Positions 22,601 to 33,892 of a stretch of 64,000 bases of DNA are shown piece by piece (the first letter of the stretch is position 1; each line of letters opens with the position of its first letter). The translations under genes and the position numbers were made by a program. A model generated the notes under the pieces. It was not told the origin of the DNA. It saw only the letters and a program-made list of their open reading frames with translations, and made no database searches. Source of the stretch: Nemophila menziesii (Eukaryota > Streptophyta > Magnoliopsida > Boraginales > Hydrophyllaceae); assembly GCA_029959085.1 (NCBI GenBank), contig JARWIR010000010.1, positions 36,758,731 through 36,822,730 on the forward strand, in the 5' to 3' direction.

Positions 22601-22985
22601 CATTTGGGACTCTAACTTACCCCTTAAAATTAGGAACTTCATATGGAAGATACATAATAATGCAATCCCATCTAAAAGTAACCTGAAGAAGAGGAAATGT
22701 AGTGATAATGATGTCTGTGAATGGTGTGAAAGATAAGAGGAATCCAGTGCACATATGTTTCTAAAATGTCCTTAAAATTAGGAACTTCATATGGAAGATA
22801 CATAATAATGCAATCCCATCTAAAAGTAACCTGAAGAAAAGGAAATGTAGTGATAATGATGTCTGTGAATGGTGTGAAAGAGAAGAGGAATCCAGTGCAC
22901 ATATGTTTCTAAAATGTCCTTTTAGTGTCGGCATTTGGCCTAACTCACAGTTACATATCAAAATTGATGAGAAATGGGATGGCCA
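19630..22985 (+). pseudogene. L1-type LINE ORF2 (endonuclease, reverse transcriptase, zf-RVT), decayed
   Basis: Homology runs in order through the C-terminal half of the endonuclease (GDFND near 19863, then SDHSP near 20125). The RT follows, with FKAPGPDG near 20800, FRPIS near 20980, QSAFIKGRSI near 21080, and QGIRQGDPLSP near 21365. The zf-RVT region closes it (IWKIHNNAIPSK...CEWCE). The RT catalytic motif region FA-D-D is broken by a one-base insertion at about 21518-21522. Stops near 20003, 20589, 21153 and 22056 mark further breaks. The 5' end (ORF1, start of endonuclease) and the 3' RNase H and poly(A) are missing. The 3' end stops at a gypsy fragment. Confidence 0.85.
22622..22918 (+). 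repeat. Tandem duplication of 148 bp inside the LINE
   Basis: Bases 22622-22769 are repeated at 22770-22917 with two differences by eye. The period of 148 is not a multiple of three, so it shifts the zf-RVT reading frame. One difference creates an in-frame stop in the first copy. Confidence 0.9.
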
Positions 22986-22990
22986 ACAGT

Positions 22991-23143
22991 GATAGGGTTA
23001 GTCCAGTGCAATGTGTTCCAAAGAAAGGAGGTATTACTACTGTCCTTAATGATCTAGGTGAAGCCATACCATCAAGAACATTTGTGGGGTGGCGAGTATG
23101 CATGGATTACCGAAGACTCAACAAAGCTACAAAGAAAGATCAC
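22991..23143 (+). pseudogene. Gypsy (Athila-type) reverse transcriptase fragment
   Basis: About 50 codons with the motif order SPVQ-VPKKGG...GWRVCMDYRRLNKAT...KDH, the conserved start of Athila-type RT. It lies on +, between the truncated LINE and a gag fragment on the opposite strand, and is cut at both ends. Confidence 0.8.
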
Positions 23144-23463
23144 TCCCAATCTGGAATAACATGAGGGTATTGAGTATCATACCAATTGCTTGCACCTCCG
23201 GTCAAGAAGAACTGGAACATCACGTAATACACTTGTTCCCTAGTAACTCCTCTTACGATATAGGCATCACAGATTTAAATGAATTTCTGAATATATCAGA
23301 TCAGATCTTGATGTGCAGCACCGCTGAATAATCCATGAGCTGCAAACTGTGTTAACATCCCTGGATCAGGCTTAAATTTAGCGGCTTGGATTTCTGGAGC
23401 GCGAAGTCCTCTTGGTTGCACTCTGAATTCGATGGGTAGCTCAAGTCTCCTTGGGTTCTCCAT
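23144..23463 (-). pseudogene. Gypsy gag N-terminal fragment
   Basis: A start codon on - at 23463 lies about 100 bases after the primer site. The readable N terminus begins MENPRRLELPIEF, then contains stops and shifts. Further on, a TGGASNWYDT-like stretch resembles the retrotransposon gag domain. The fragment ends at the head-to-head junction with the RT piece. Confidence 0.6.
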
Positions 23464-23564
23464 CTGTAACTATCTATAAAACAAAAACTAAAAGAAAAAA
23501 ACGTAAAATAGAACTAACTGAAAATAAAAGCACAAGATATATGCACAAGGACTAATGATGTAGT

Positions 23565-23581
23565 CCCCGGCAGCGGCGCCA
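23565..23581 (-). other. Primer binding site, tRNA-Asp type
   Basis: Same 17-base sequence and placement as at 2086-2102, six bases from the LTR end. Confidence 0.85.
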
Positions 23582-23587
23582 AAAACG

Positions 23588-25092
23588 TGGTACGACCTAG
23601 GGTGTGATAAAAAGATGTAATAATTAGATGCAAATAACACCCTAAACTGAGCACGGTTCTGCAAGTATACAGATCGTATGCAAGTTTTAGTAAATAAGTA
23701 AGATTCGTTCCGCAGAGATTACGAAGGTTAGGGGAATCTTATGCAATAATCAAGTGCAATTAATTAAAGCTAGAACAATTAGAACGCAGGAAAAATAAAG
23801 GCAAATAGATATTTATTTGGTTTTTGATTAAACTAAATTAAACTAAGAAATTAAAGACAGAAAATAGATACGAAAGAAAGAGTAGTATGAGAATATAGCT
23901 TGAGTCAATAGCATGTAATCCCCACTAGTTTTTCCGTTCTAAACATGTAAAGGTGAATTATGTAGTATTTCAATAACCGGTTCCAATTAGGCTAGGTAGT
24001 TTTAAATAGGATTTACCTGTGTCAATAAGGCTTCCTAAGCAAACTGTTCCTGTAATTGGTAAATAGTAACATGTACTAAACCATAGTGATTATCTAGTTA
24101 GGTTGATTTGTCAAATCTAAACCGAATACTAGACGTTATGTGCTAAACATGTAATTAAACACCGTTGTCAATGGTGACCTAATTACTAGATGGTAATTCT
24201 ATATGGCCGCGGTTCCACAAGAACACAGAATATAAATCCAAACACATAAATAGAGAATAAAAACAATAATTCAATTTAAAACATAGAATTCCCAAATTAG
24301 ATAGATGTCAATCAAAACTAGGGTTCATACATATATGCTAAAACTCAAGCTAATAGAAATTTAGTTCATACTAATGCAAGAAAAGAAAGAAATTACAAAT
24401 TCAGAGGTAGAAGAAGACATTGTTGATGACAGCTCCTTCCAGACTTCTTTTCTTGTGTTGTAAGCTTCCTCTTGGTTTAAGGTTTCACCAAGGATGATTT
24501 AAGAGTGTTAAGAGGTTGTATTTATAGTGTATAGGTTGACCTAATTCGTTTCTTGAAGGAGAGGTTAAGTAATGGACTCCAAACTCAACTCAAATTCGTA
24601 TGGAGCTAAAGATAATTACTGCTGGCTTGTTTTAATCATATCTTCTTCGTTATTGGTCGGTTTTTAGCCCACAAGATACTAAAAGAATCCTCGCAGAATT
24701 ATCTACGTCCTATGAAATGAATCTTCCAAAACCGGCTCGGTTTTGGAGTTATCACCACTTCTTTAGGCGTAGCTGCAGAAATTCATATTTAAGGTAGCTT
24801 TTCCTTTTCCATGATTTTAGCTCTTGTTTCTTTATCTCCAATTACCATGCTTATCTCTTTCCATATCTTGTAGTCTTTGACTTGGACTCTAATTAATCTC
24901 CATAATTATCTTTAAAGCTTCACACTAAATAAATAATTAAACCCAATATGCTCTAAAAATAAAAATGATTTAATTCAAGACCCAAAATAGGAAAGTGCAC
25001 TAAATCATGAGAAATTTGACCTATAAACTAATAAATACGCCTAAAATTATGTCTCGAAAATAGATTTTATTATCACAAATGAGGAGACATCA
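23588..25092 (-). repeat. Gypsy LTR, type A (5' LTR of the fragment)
   Basis: 1505 bp, from TGATGTCTCC at 25092 (on -) to ...CCACG/CCA at 23588. It matches 2109-3682 along its length with many differences, and the same leader and primer site follow. No partner 3' LTR is attached. Right of 25092 is Mutator-like sequence. Confidence 0.82.
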
Positions 25093-25770
25093 CATCTTCT
25101 GCAGTGTAAAGTTGAGGATTGCCGAGTATATAAAAATTTATGTATCTCAATGGCGACCTTCGACGGACATAAGTTATTAAATGCCAATGCATCCTTTCCT
25201 AGTTGTCTCATTTCCACAAAATAACAGTAGTTTTATGAAATGTTAACAATACCCGTATCATTTGCAAGAGCCCACCTTTCTTTCGGTATAGATTCAACCT
25301 AATTTTTGTACATCGCGTCGCTTATCTCGCATAATTTTTGGTAATATATATCAAAATCATGCATATCTTCCATGTACACAAGGTCAATGAAATATTTTTT
25401 TTGACAACCGATTTTTGAATCTGTGATTTAAATTGCTTGTCAAGTGCCGCACACAATATTGATGGACTCCTTCCGATTAGTGCTTCATAAAGCACCAAAA
25501 AGTTCTAGTAAAGCTGTAAATGCGCCTTTATGTGTTCCATATAGTTTTTCAAGAACCTTTTGTCGCCATGACTTACCATCTAAAATGTAGTGGTCATAGT
25601 GCTTATGCAATTGAGTTTGTATCAATACGATTTCCATACCTATATCGGTGATCACCATTGAGAATACTCAATCCTTAACAAAATCCAAAGTCAATCACCG
25701 GTGATTTTTTACAAGAGTTCCGGGTTGACACTTATATTCCTCTAACCTTGTAATCTTCCACATATTACTA
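25093..25770 (-). pseudogene. Mutator-like transposase fragment, C-terminal part (tentative)
   Basis: Conceptual translation on - gives an IPKERWALAN block followed by a YFVEMRQLGKDA-like block. These resemble the region around the conserved transposase core of plant MULEs (cf. the PKE-W-AH...TTN...RR-L pattern). Several stops and shifts interrupt it. Together with 31304-31780 it appears to be one transposase gene split by the gypsy insertion between them. Family assignment is by motif memory only. Confidence 0.4.
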
Positions 25771-25779
25771 TTTCGTTGA

Positions 25780-28415
25780 GAAACACCATGAACATAAATC
25801 CCGTTGTCGACATTAACATGCACATATTCATGTTGGAGTCAACAGCAGGTCTGACCGGCTTGCCAGCAAGCAGGCCGACATACCGGCCAAAAGAGCTGAA
25901 GACCCCAAACCCTCTGATCACTGCACCAGCTTTGACGCAACGACATTGCGTCTACGTTCGCGCCAGCAAGGCGCGACCGGCATGCCAGTCAGCCACCGGC
26001 TAGCTGGCCAACATGGAGGAAAAGTTCTGACCACTGCGTTAGCATTGACGCAAGGAGGCTTGCGTCAGGGGTAAAAAAAAGGAAAATTTCATTTTTGTAA
26101 TTTATTTTTCGCTGACACAGTGACCGGCATTGCCGGTCAACTGTTGTGATAGGTTTAAGGGTTAAAACCCTAAGTTTTTAGCTTCTTTCCTAATCCAGCC
26201 TCCATCTACGAATCCTAGCCTCATACCACTCCGAAAATCATCATCAAAACAGCAATATACCACCAATCCTTCTCTCTAAACATCATCCAAACACACAATC
26301 ACACCATGAATCTCCCAAAATACCAAATATTTACACTTTAATCCGAATTTTTCTTTCACCAAAGCTCAAAGTTTATCCATTAAACTCTTCCCAAACCTTG
26401 AAATATCTATGACCCAGCTCTAAACAATCCATAATTCATATCCAAACCTTCAAAAACACCAAATTCATTAATTTCATCCATAACCTTTGAGAATTCTTGA
26501 AGCTTTGAGTTTGGGGTCATCAGAGATGACCATGACGATTGGGAAAGGTACGGAGAACATGATGAAGAAAGAGAATTGGGTATAGAGGGAAGATTTTGAT
26601 AGAGGAGATGATGCTTAGAGAGCAAGTAATAAATGAAAACGTGGGAAATTTGACGAAAAATTCGAGGTAATGAAGAACACTTTAAACACAACCATTGATG
26701 AAGAAGAATTCAAAACCTCAGCCTGGACGCAACACTGACAACCAGCCTCGCGCTGGTTAAGCTACGTTTTATATCCCTTCTCATTTAGTGTAGATTAATT
26801 TATTTGCTTTGAGTCTTTTCGAGTCGTGGGGACAAGACTCATTTTTGAGTTTGGGGTGGGGTTCTGATGTCTCCCTAATTGTTATTATTTTAGACCCTTG
26901 GGAGACATCATTTTTGATGTTTAATTGAATATTTTGATAGACTTTTGAGTTAAAAATGCAATAATCCGGATTTCCTATTTTATTTCTAGTATTTTTAATT
27001 TATTAAACTTTTACGCGTAATCTTGTGTATTTTAGTGAAAATTTTGTAGGTTTTGAATATTATCTAGGAGAGGAATCCAAGAAGAAAGTCAAAGATCGTG
27101 ATAGGAGTCAAAGCTTGAAGATAAATCCCGAAAAGAATTATATTTTGGAGCTGCAAATCTGGAAAACAGGCCAAAGATTGCTGATTTAGAGACACTTAAG
27201 AGTTGATTTAGCCGCTGACCTTTGAAGACATTATGTTCCTTATCGAGTTACCGAAATTTATCAAGTGGTTTCAGGTCAATCGGAGTTATAACGAATCGGC
27301 TAGAGCTGTGTTAGTGGAAGTGTTTCAGCATTTATGGGATTTTGGGCTTAGAAAATGGTCTTGGGCTTTTAATTAGTAACTTAAACTTAATACCAAGGCC
27401 TAATCCGTTTTTCTTATTATAAAAGGAGCTTTAGACTTCTATTTTACACACAACTCATTATTAAGAAGAAAACGCATCAGAGAAAAGTCAACGAAGGAAG
27501 AAGAAGAAAGTTGTAGAGCTGGAGAGTGTCTATATCTCCATTCTCAGCCAAATCCAATTCCGGAAATTAGGTTTTTCTTATTTTTAATTCTGTAAAACAC
27601 TATGAGTTCTCTTTCTTTTAATTTAGTTTTAATTTATATTAGCATGAGCTAATTCCTTTTAGTACCTGAGAATGCTTAATGGGTGAATCATATGTTTGAA
27701 TTTGGGTTTTACTAATTAAATCGAATTGGGTCTATTACATTTTTCTGTATTTTGAGATTATTTATTGTTTTTGGAGTCATGAACTAAGAACAGGTGTTAG
27801 TATCTAGGCTATTCCACATATGTGGCGTGTGGATCATCCTGACGGAGGGTTTAGGTATGGACTTAATTACTCAATCTAAAATAGAAACTATTTGACTCTG
27901 ACGAGCTTAGTTAATTTTAGGGCCAATGAGGTAAAATTACCTAATCATTCGAAAGTGGATCATATTTACCCTGATGGGACTAGTGACACTCTAGAATAGC
28001 CTTGTAGTCCACCCTAACGGGGTACAAGGATTATAGAAATCCGACCAATGTTAATTGACCAATTTGACCCTTAAACAACATATGTTATGAAATAGAATTA
28101 GGAGGATCCCTTGCGTTTCTCAAGTACTGTCTTCTCATATTTGCGTCTTACCTTCATTTACTTGCGTCTTAGTATTTATTTGCATTTTCTCTTTAGTTTC
28201 TCATACTTAGGATTAATACAAACTAATCAATCAATCATTATATCTTTTAATTGCTTTCATAACTGCAACCAATCATTACTTGATAAGCATTGTAGTTAAC
28301 CAACCGTCCCTGCGAACGATCCTGTTATCACTATTATTACTTGGGACAACCGTACACTTGCGGTTGTGGTTCAATTACTTATTGCTTTTATTTTAGAACA
28401 CACAAAGGACCACCA
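25780..28415 (+). mobile_element. 5'-truncated Athila-like element: internal end plus 3' LTR
   Basis: The interval 25780-26050 is a GC-rich palindromic segment that matches the - strand of 61800-61690 (GTTTGACCGG...GCATACCGGCC). AT-rich internal DNA without believable genes continues to 26850, then a purine-rich GAGTTTGGGGTGGGG tract and LTR 26865-28415. The order is that of the 3' end of an element lying on +. Confidence 0.65.
26865..28415 (+). repeat. Gypsy LTR, type B (1551 bp)
   Basis: Starts TGATGTCTCCC, ends AAAGGACCACCA. The terminal hairpin arms are TGATGTCTCC and GGGAGACATCA, the latter ending near 26910. It is roughly four-fifths similar by eye to the LTR at 29724-31303, so the pair did not arise from one recent insertion. 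Confidence 0.8.
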
Positions 28416-29723
28416 GGTTCGTTGCCTCATCCCAATTTTTATGTGTTTATTTGTTTTAATTGCTTTCAATAAAATAATTAGGAGTTGCGTTTGACTGTAG
28501 AAGATTTTAAATCCCTTTTAAGCATACTTTTGATAAATCTATGATAGTAAATAGTGGACTTTAGGGAATAACATGAAGCGCGCTTTAATTGCATGCAAAC
28601 ATAGATAATGAATAGGAAAAATTAATAAACAATGCAAAAGAAGTAAACTTGTACTTAAGTAAAATGTTTGGTTTATAGAACGTGAGATCTAAAATAAGTA
28701 GAGAACCCACTTAGATATGAACTAGAGACTAACCATGTAACTAGGAAAATGATAGGGGCAGTTCTTTGATAGCCATTTGAAGCCTTTTAGCCTGCTATCC
28801 CTTATATTAATTTTATCCGTCTTTTATAGCCACGATATAAGCCCATTATCCCTTAGATTATTAGGCATGACCAAATGACCCGCACTTGAATCACGATCCT
28901 GAGACCTGTCTCGAGCTTGAGTTTGGGGTGGAGGGTCCACATTTGGGAGATTACATTGGGAAGGGGATCATATGTGTGTGTATTGAGGCACAAAAATTTA
29001 GATGATATTATTATTTGTAACCCTTTTCCGGGATTTGAAAAAAAAGAAAAAGAAAAAAAATTATAAGAGACATGACCTTTCACGTCAAAATGATGGTCAT
29101 GGGTATCTGTACAAAAAAAATGAAAAAGAAAATAAAAAGAAAGAAAGAATAAAATAAACCGGCAAAGTGGAATATTTTGAAAAATCATCTTAGTTTATAT
29201 TGGGTTGGCATGGGGACGCAACATTAGCGCGTCAAATGGGTTGAGTGAGAACATTATATGAGTGTAAACTCAAGCTCGTGGACAGTTGTTGATGGTAAGT
29301 GAGGAGAGAGCCAAAAGCTCACTTCAAATTTACCAAATATACATACCACACCGTCCCTAAGCCTACGCTAAAACCACAAAGTCCTCGTGATTCCTAGTTA
29401 CATGGTAAGTTAATAGGGAGTATACTAAGTGGAGCGTTCAAAGCGAGTAAGGATCGAGGAACAAACCATAGCCATCATAATGAGATAAGTACAAGTGTAA
29501 CCTTCTAGCATTGCAAAGTTAATTTTATGATTGAAGTTATTTGTGTTTGATGTTGCATGATTAGTGTATGTGTATGTTAGATCTTAATGTTTGCTATATG
29601 AGATTTATTTTAAGAATTGCTTTAGGGTTTATTTGTTAACTTCTACCTTCTCTTGCATCTGCTTCATTCCCCTTGTTTTTAGTTTTACTTTGTCGGGACG
29701 ACAAAGGTTTGAGTTGGGGGTCT
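28416..29723 (+). mobile_element. Athila-like 3' internal non-coding region
   Basis: No primer site follows the LTR at 28415. Instead the DNA matches the reverse complement of 55812-57200 in several blocks: a GAAAATGAT...GGTTCTTT...CTTTTAGC block, then GAGTTTGGGGTGG near 28920, then GGTTGAGTGAGAACATT near 29240. It is the non-coding stretch before a 3' LTR and ends in a GAGTTGGGGGTCT tract at 29711. The ORF on - at 28853-29188 is not credible. Confidence 0.6.
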
Positions 29724-31303
29724 TGATGTCTCCCTAAATGTTCTAATTTTATGCCCTTGGGAGATATCATTTTTGGTGTTTATTTGACTATTTCAATAGA
29801 CTTTTGGTGCTAAATGCAATAATTCAATTTTCCGCTCTAGATTTTAGTATTTTCGATTTATTAAACTTTTGCGCGTAATATGGGTTGTTTTGAGTGAAAA
29901 GTTGTAGGTTTTGAATACTAGCTAGGAGAGGAACTAATAAATAAAGTCAAAGATCGTGTAATGAAGTCAAAGCAAGAAGAAATATCCCGAAAGAATTGAT
30001 AATTTGAAGCTGCAAATCTGGAAAGCTGTCAAAGATTGCTAATTCTGGGTCATCTAAAATTGGATTTAGCCTCTGACTTGTGATGCGAAATTGTTGCCCA
30101 TTGAGTTACGGAAATTTAGCAACTAGAATGAGGTCAATCTGAGTTGAAATGAGCCGGTTAGAGCTGTTTTAGTGGAGGTGGTGCAGCCGTTACGAGATTT
30201 GTGCTTAATTATGGATTTGGGCTTTTCTAATATTCACTTAATCCTTAAGAAAAGCCCTAATCCGTTTTTAACATTATAAATAGGCTTTAGACTCCTATTT
30301 TTACACACCTTTTTCATAACATAACATACGCTTAAGAGTCAGACACCAGAGAAGAAGCTAGAGGCAGGAAGAGAAGAAGCAAGAGCTGGAGACTGTCTAT
30401 ATCTCCAATTCTCATCTAATCCAACTCCGTAATTAGGTTCTTCTATTTTATTTTGTAAAACATTATGAACCCAATTACTTTTTTAGTTTTTGTCTTTTTA
30501 ATTATTATGAGCTAAACTTAATTAGTGCTTGAGAACGCATAATGGGTCAATCCCAATTTGATTTTATTTCATGTGTTTGGATTTGGGATTTTAATAATTG
30601 AAATCAAATTGGGTAATTGTATTTTTCATTAATTTGCTTTTATTCACTATAATTGACGTCATGAACCAATCATAGGACTTAGTATCTATGTTATTCCAAT
30701 TAGTGGCGATTGGATCACCTTGACGGGGGGTTCAGATACAGACCTATTTAATGAATGTAGGTTAGAAATTAGAGACTCTGACGAGCTTAACTAAACATAT
30801 GGCCTATTGGGTAAATTAGACTTAATCACTTGAGAGTGAACTATAATCACCCTGACGGGGTTTGTAGCACTTGAAGGTAGCTCCTTAGTCCACCCTGACG
30901 GGGGTAAGGAGAATTCTGAATCCCGACCAATGCACATTTACCAGTTTGTCCCTTAAACAATATATGAAATGAATGATAATAAGGTGAAACCCTTGCGTCT
31001 CTCAAGTACTGCCTTTCCCATCTTGCGTAAACACTTTATTATCCTGCGTCTAGTTAATTACTTGCATTAATTTAGTATTTTAGTTCATTGTCTTAGCATT
31101 ATAAAACCAAACAAACAATTCTAAAAATCATTTACTTATTTTCACGTGCAATTAACTACTATCTGATAAGCATTAGAGTCAACCATTCTGTCCCTGAGAA
31201 CGAATCTATATTATCACTTATATTACTTGGGACAACCGTACACTTGCGGTTGTGGTTCTCTTATCTTTATTTGTATTTTTCTAGAACACACAAAGGACCA
31301 CCA
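29724..31303 (+). repeat. Gypsy LTR, type B (1580 bp)
   Basis: Runs from TGATGTCTCCC to AAAGGACCACCA. TATAAATA at 30275-30282. It is the 3' LTR of the preceding internal segment. Its right edge abuts Mutator-like sequence. Confidence 0.82.
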
Positions 31304-31780
31304 CTATCACTATTGCAGATAATCTCATGAATCGACTCAAAAGATGTAGGAGCATTTGTCCGCTCACGAATCTTTTTTAAAAACTTTCTACACAGTTCCG
31401 TTCTACCTATTTCTTTAACCTCAGCATAAATCTCTATAAAATTATAGTGCACGTTGTTTACACCACCTATCATCGTTTTGATCGTCTCATTCACAATGGC
31501 TAGAGCATGAAACCGAGGAGGGTATGACGAAATCGAACATCACCATATTATCGAAATTTACTTCTATATCATTCCAATTGCAAGTCAAACAGACCGCTTG
31601 TTTTAAACCGTTTAATCCAACATCTCTTCTGGCCGTAACTGATTTACAATTTTTTCGATATATTCAACAACCCCATTACCAATACGAAGAATGCTACCTC
31701 CGTAATAACATAACCACATATAATTCATATTACCTAAGAAGACAACAACACATTATAATCAATACTACAAATTAGAATTA
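31304..31780 (-). pseudogene. Mutator-like transposase fragment, N-terminal part (tentative)
   Basis: On - the translation gives a YYGGSILRIGNGVVEYI-like block, then NETIKTMIGGVNNVHYNF followed by a charged stretch. This is the order seen at the start of plant MULE transposases. Frames change at least twice. The longest open piece is 31494-31267, whose last codons read into the LTR. Confidence 0.35.
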
Positions 31781-33049
31781 ATAAACCCACTTTACATTAC
31801 AACCATTAAACCTAATTTTTGCAACATATATACAACAAATAATAACAAATGAAGATAAAAATTACCTTTAAAATGTAGTAATACACCACAACTTTGAATG
31901 TAAGATGGAAAGATTTGAAAGGGTTTTTTGTTGGAGGGGTAGGAAGTGTAAAAGGGTTAAGAGGTAGGAAAAATATGAAGAGGATTTCTCCTAATATTCT
32001 ATTTTTCTATTAAAGACGGTAATCTATTGACCACTTTTAGTTGTTACCTTATTTATGAGAAAGACGGATATCGAATGACCGACTTTGTTTAAGAGACAAA
32101 TTAGATGGAAAACGGTTATTTAATTACCCTTTTTTTCTTAATAACCACCCTTCCCCTGTTTCTTAGCCGCCTTACCCAGCACTTTCCTTTGTACCATTTT
32201 CTTCCTCGGAACAACCCACCAATCCTCGCCCCCCGACTCCATACGACCAAGCTTCATAAAATACCTCTATGTTCTCCCTTGATTCATGAAAGTTTGTACA
32301 ATCTCATACCTATTCCACATCTGTAAGCCACCCCTTTTCAATGTTACCGCCAAAATTCCCCAAAATCTCGGCGACACACTTGCAAGTTTTCTAATTCGAA
32401 TCCGTCGACAACAGAGGCCACCGAACTGTTCCCCTTCATCAAAGGCTGCATCAACCCTCACTGCAACACCAGTGAAAGGCCGGTCCTCACATCTCTTTTC
32501 TAGAGTTCGGAAATTCCCATCTGCTGTTCTCTTCTCCCACATAATTACCTGAACTAAAATTATACTTTTCCTAAAGTTAATCACCTTCATATACTTATTT
32601 CCGAACCCACTATTACTACCAAATCTCTTCTGACTGTTGATACTCCATCTTCTTATCATACTATCAGTAGGTCTCGACCACCTAATATCAATCCTATATC
32701 TATTCTTCCCTAAGTTATATGGTAATCTATCTTTATTATATGTTTTATAATCTTTTTTATTACCTTCTATAATATTAGTATTGTCTTTATTATAAATACT
32801 CCCCTTGATATCATAATTATTACTGTTATAGTTATTCCTTACATAACAATTAGCTCGAGATAATAGTTTAAAGACAAACTTACTCGGTTTTGTTGTCCAT
32901 GTGTCCAAGTTAATATGTAGCCCTTGTCCCAACACCTTAGTATGTCTTCCTAGCATTACTCTTATTTTATTAGAGATGTTTTTTTCTTTCAATTATTTGT
33001 GGCATCCCAAGCTTTAAAAAAAAAAAACTCTAAAAGACAAAACATAAAT
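31781..33049. other. Region upstream of the PIG-A gene; one uncertain ORF
   Basis: An ORF of 241 codons lies on - at 32992-32267, and overlapping + frames at 32105-32552. None has a domain I recognise. The - frame is rich in Asn, Lys, Tyr and Ile in its middle, as expected for chance ORFs in AT-rich DNA. A T/A-rich tract at 33014-33027 precedes the likely 5'UTR of the next gene. Confidence 0.25.
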
Positions 33050-33222
33050 TCTCTCTTTTATTTTTTGGAAAAAACTTAGGAATCGTTAAAAAGAAAATGT
33101 AAAAACTAAACTCCTCTTCACACACTCACATATTACCCCCGCACAGCCACTTTCCGACCACACGCATCCATTACCGCCGCTTCACGGAGATTCTTCTTCA
33201 CCTACACCATCCAAATCTTAAG
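33050..33222 (+). other. Predicted 5'UTR exon of the PIG-A gene
   Basis: A C/T-rich leader ends at a splice donor, CTTAAG|GTAACA, at 33222/33223. The matching acceptor TTTTACAG is at 33875-33882, ten bases before the start codon. The transcription start is not fixed. The end of this leader intron has one or two minisatellite units in the opposite orientation (33805-33865). Confidence 0.5.
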
Positions 33223-33892
33223 GTAACAAATCATTCTTTCGCAATTAAAATCCTAAAAAATACAAAATATTGATTTTGATTTGTTTTTAAAACTGAAATT
33301 CTCCTATTTTTTTTTTCAGTTTTCCCTACAATTTTACGTTTTGTATTTGATAGTGTTAATTAACAATTTTTGACTTACAATCTAACGCTAGTAGCATTAT
33401 CATCATTATTATTTTTTGAAATGAGTTACTGATAATTTTATTCTCAGGTTATGTAGGTAGTGTCTTAATACTATAGCGTAATTCATTTTCAGAGTCTGAA
33501 TTATCAAATTACGCATTATCATCATTATTATTTTTTTAATTCTTATATTTTGCAGTTAATTCTCTAATATTTTTATCATATATGCACCTTGATGTGAACA
33601 ATCTAGCTCAAAAGTCAGCAAAATCATCACATTTTATGCATTTTTTTTACCTTATTTATTAACTCGAAGAATTCGATTTTTCACCAGTTCATATAATGAT
33701 CTTCCACCTGTTTATATTCACTAGATTCACATATTAATAGCTATAAGTAACTGATCCTAAAGTAAAACACACATTTTTCGAAATTTCCACATTTTTTCAA
33801 GATAATCGCACTATAAACCCCAATTTAACGCGAAATTTGCACTATAGCTCCCTATATTTACAATATATTTCCTCTTTTACAGGTCCAAAATC

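Noticed and set aside
28853..29188. Phe-rich ORF on -
   Set aside because: Lies in a gypsy 3' non-coding region whose relative at 55812-57200 does not preserve it.
26865..31303. The two type B LTRs as the ends of one short element
   Set aside because: The LTRs are too diverged, the first is preceded by a purine tract like a 3' LTR, and no primer site follows it.
32267..32992. ORF of 241 codons on - as a real gene
   Set aside because: No domain is recognisable, its middle is low in complexity, and overlapping frames are similar in length. Kept only as uncertain.
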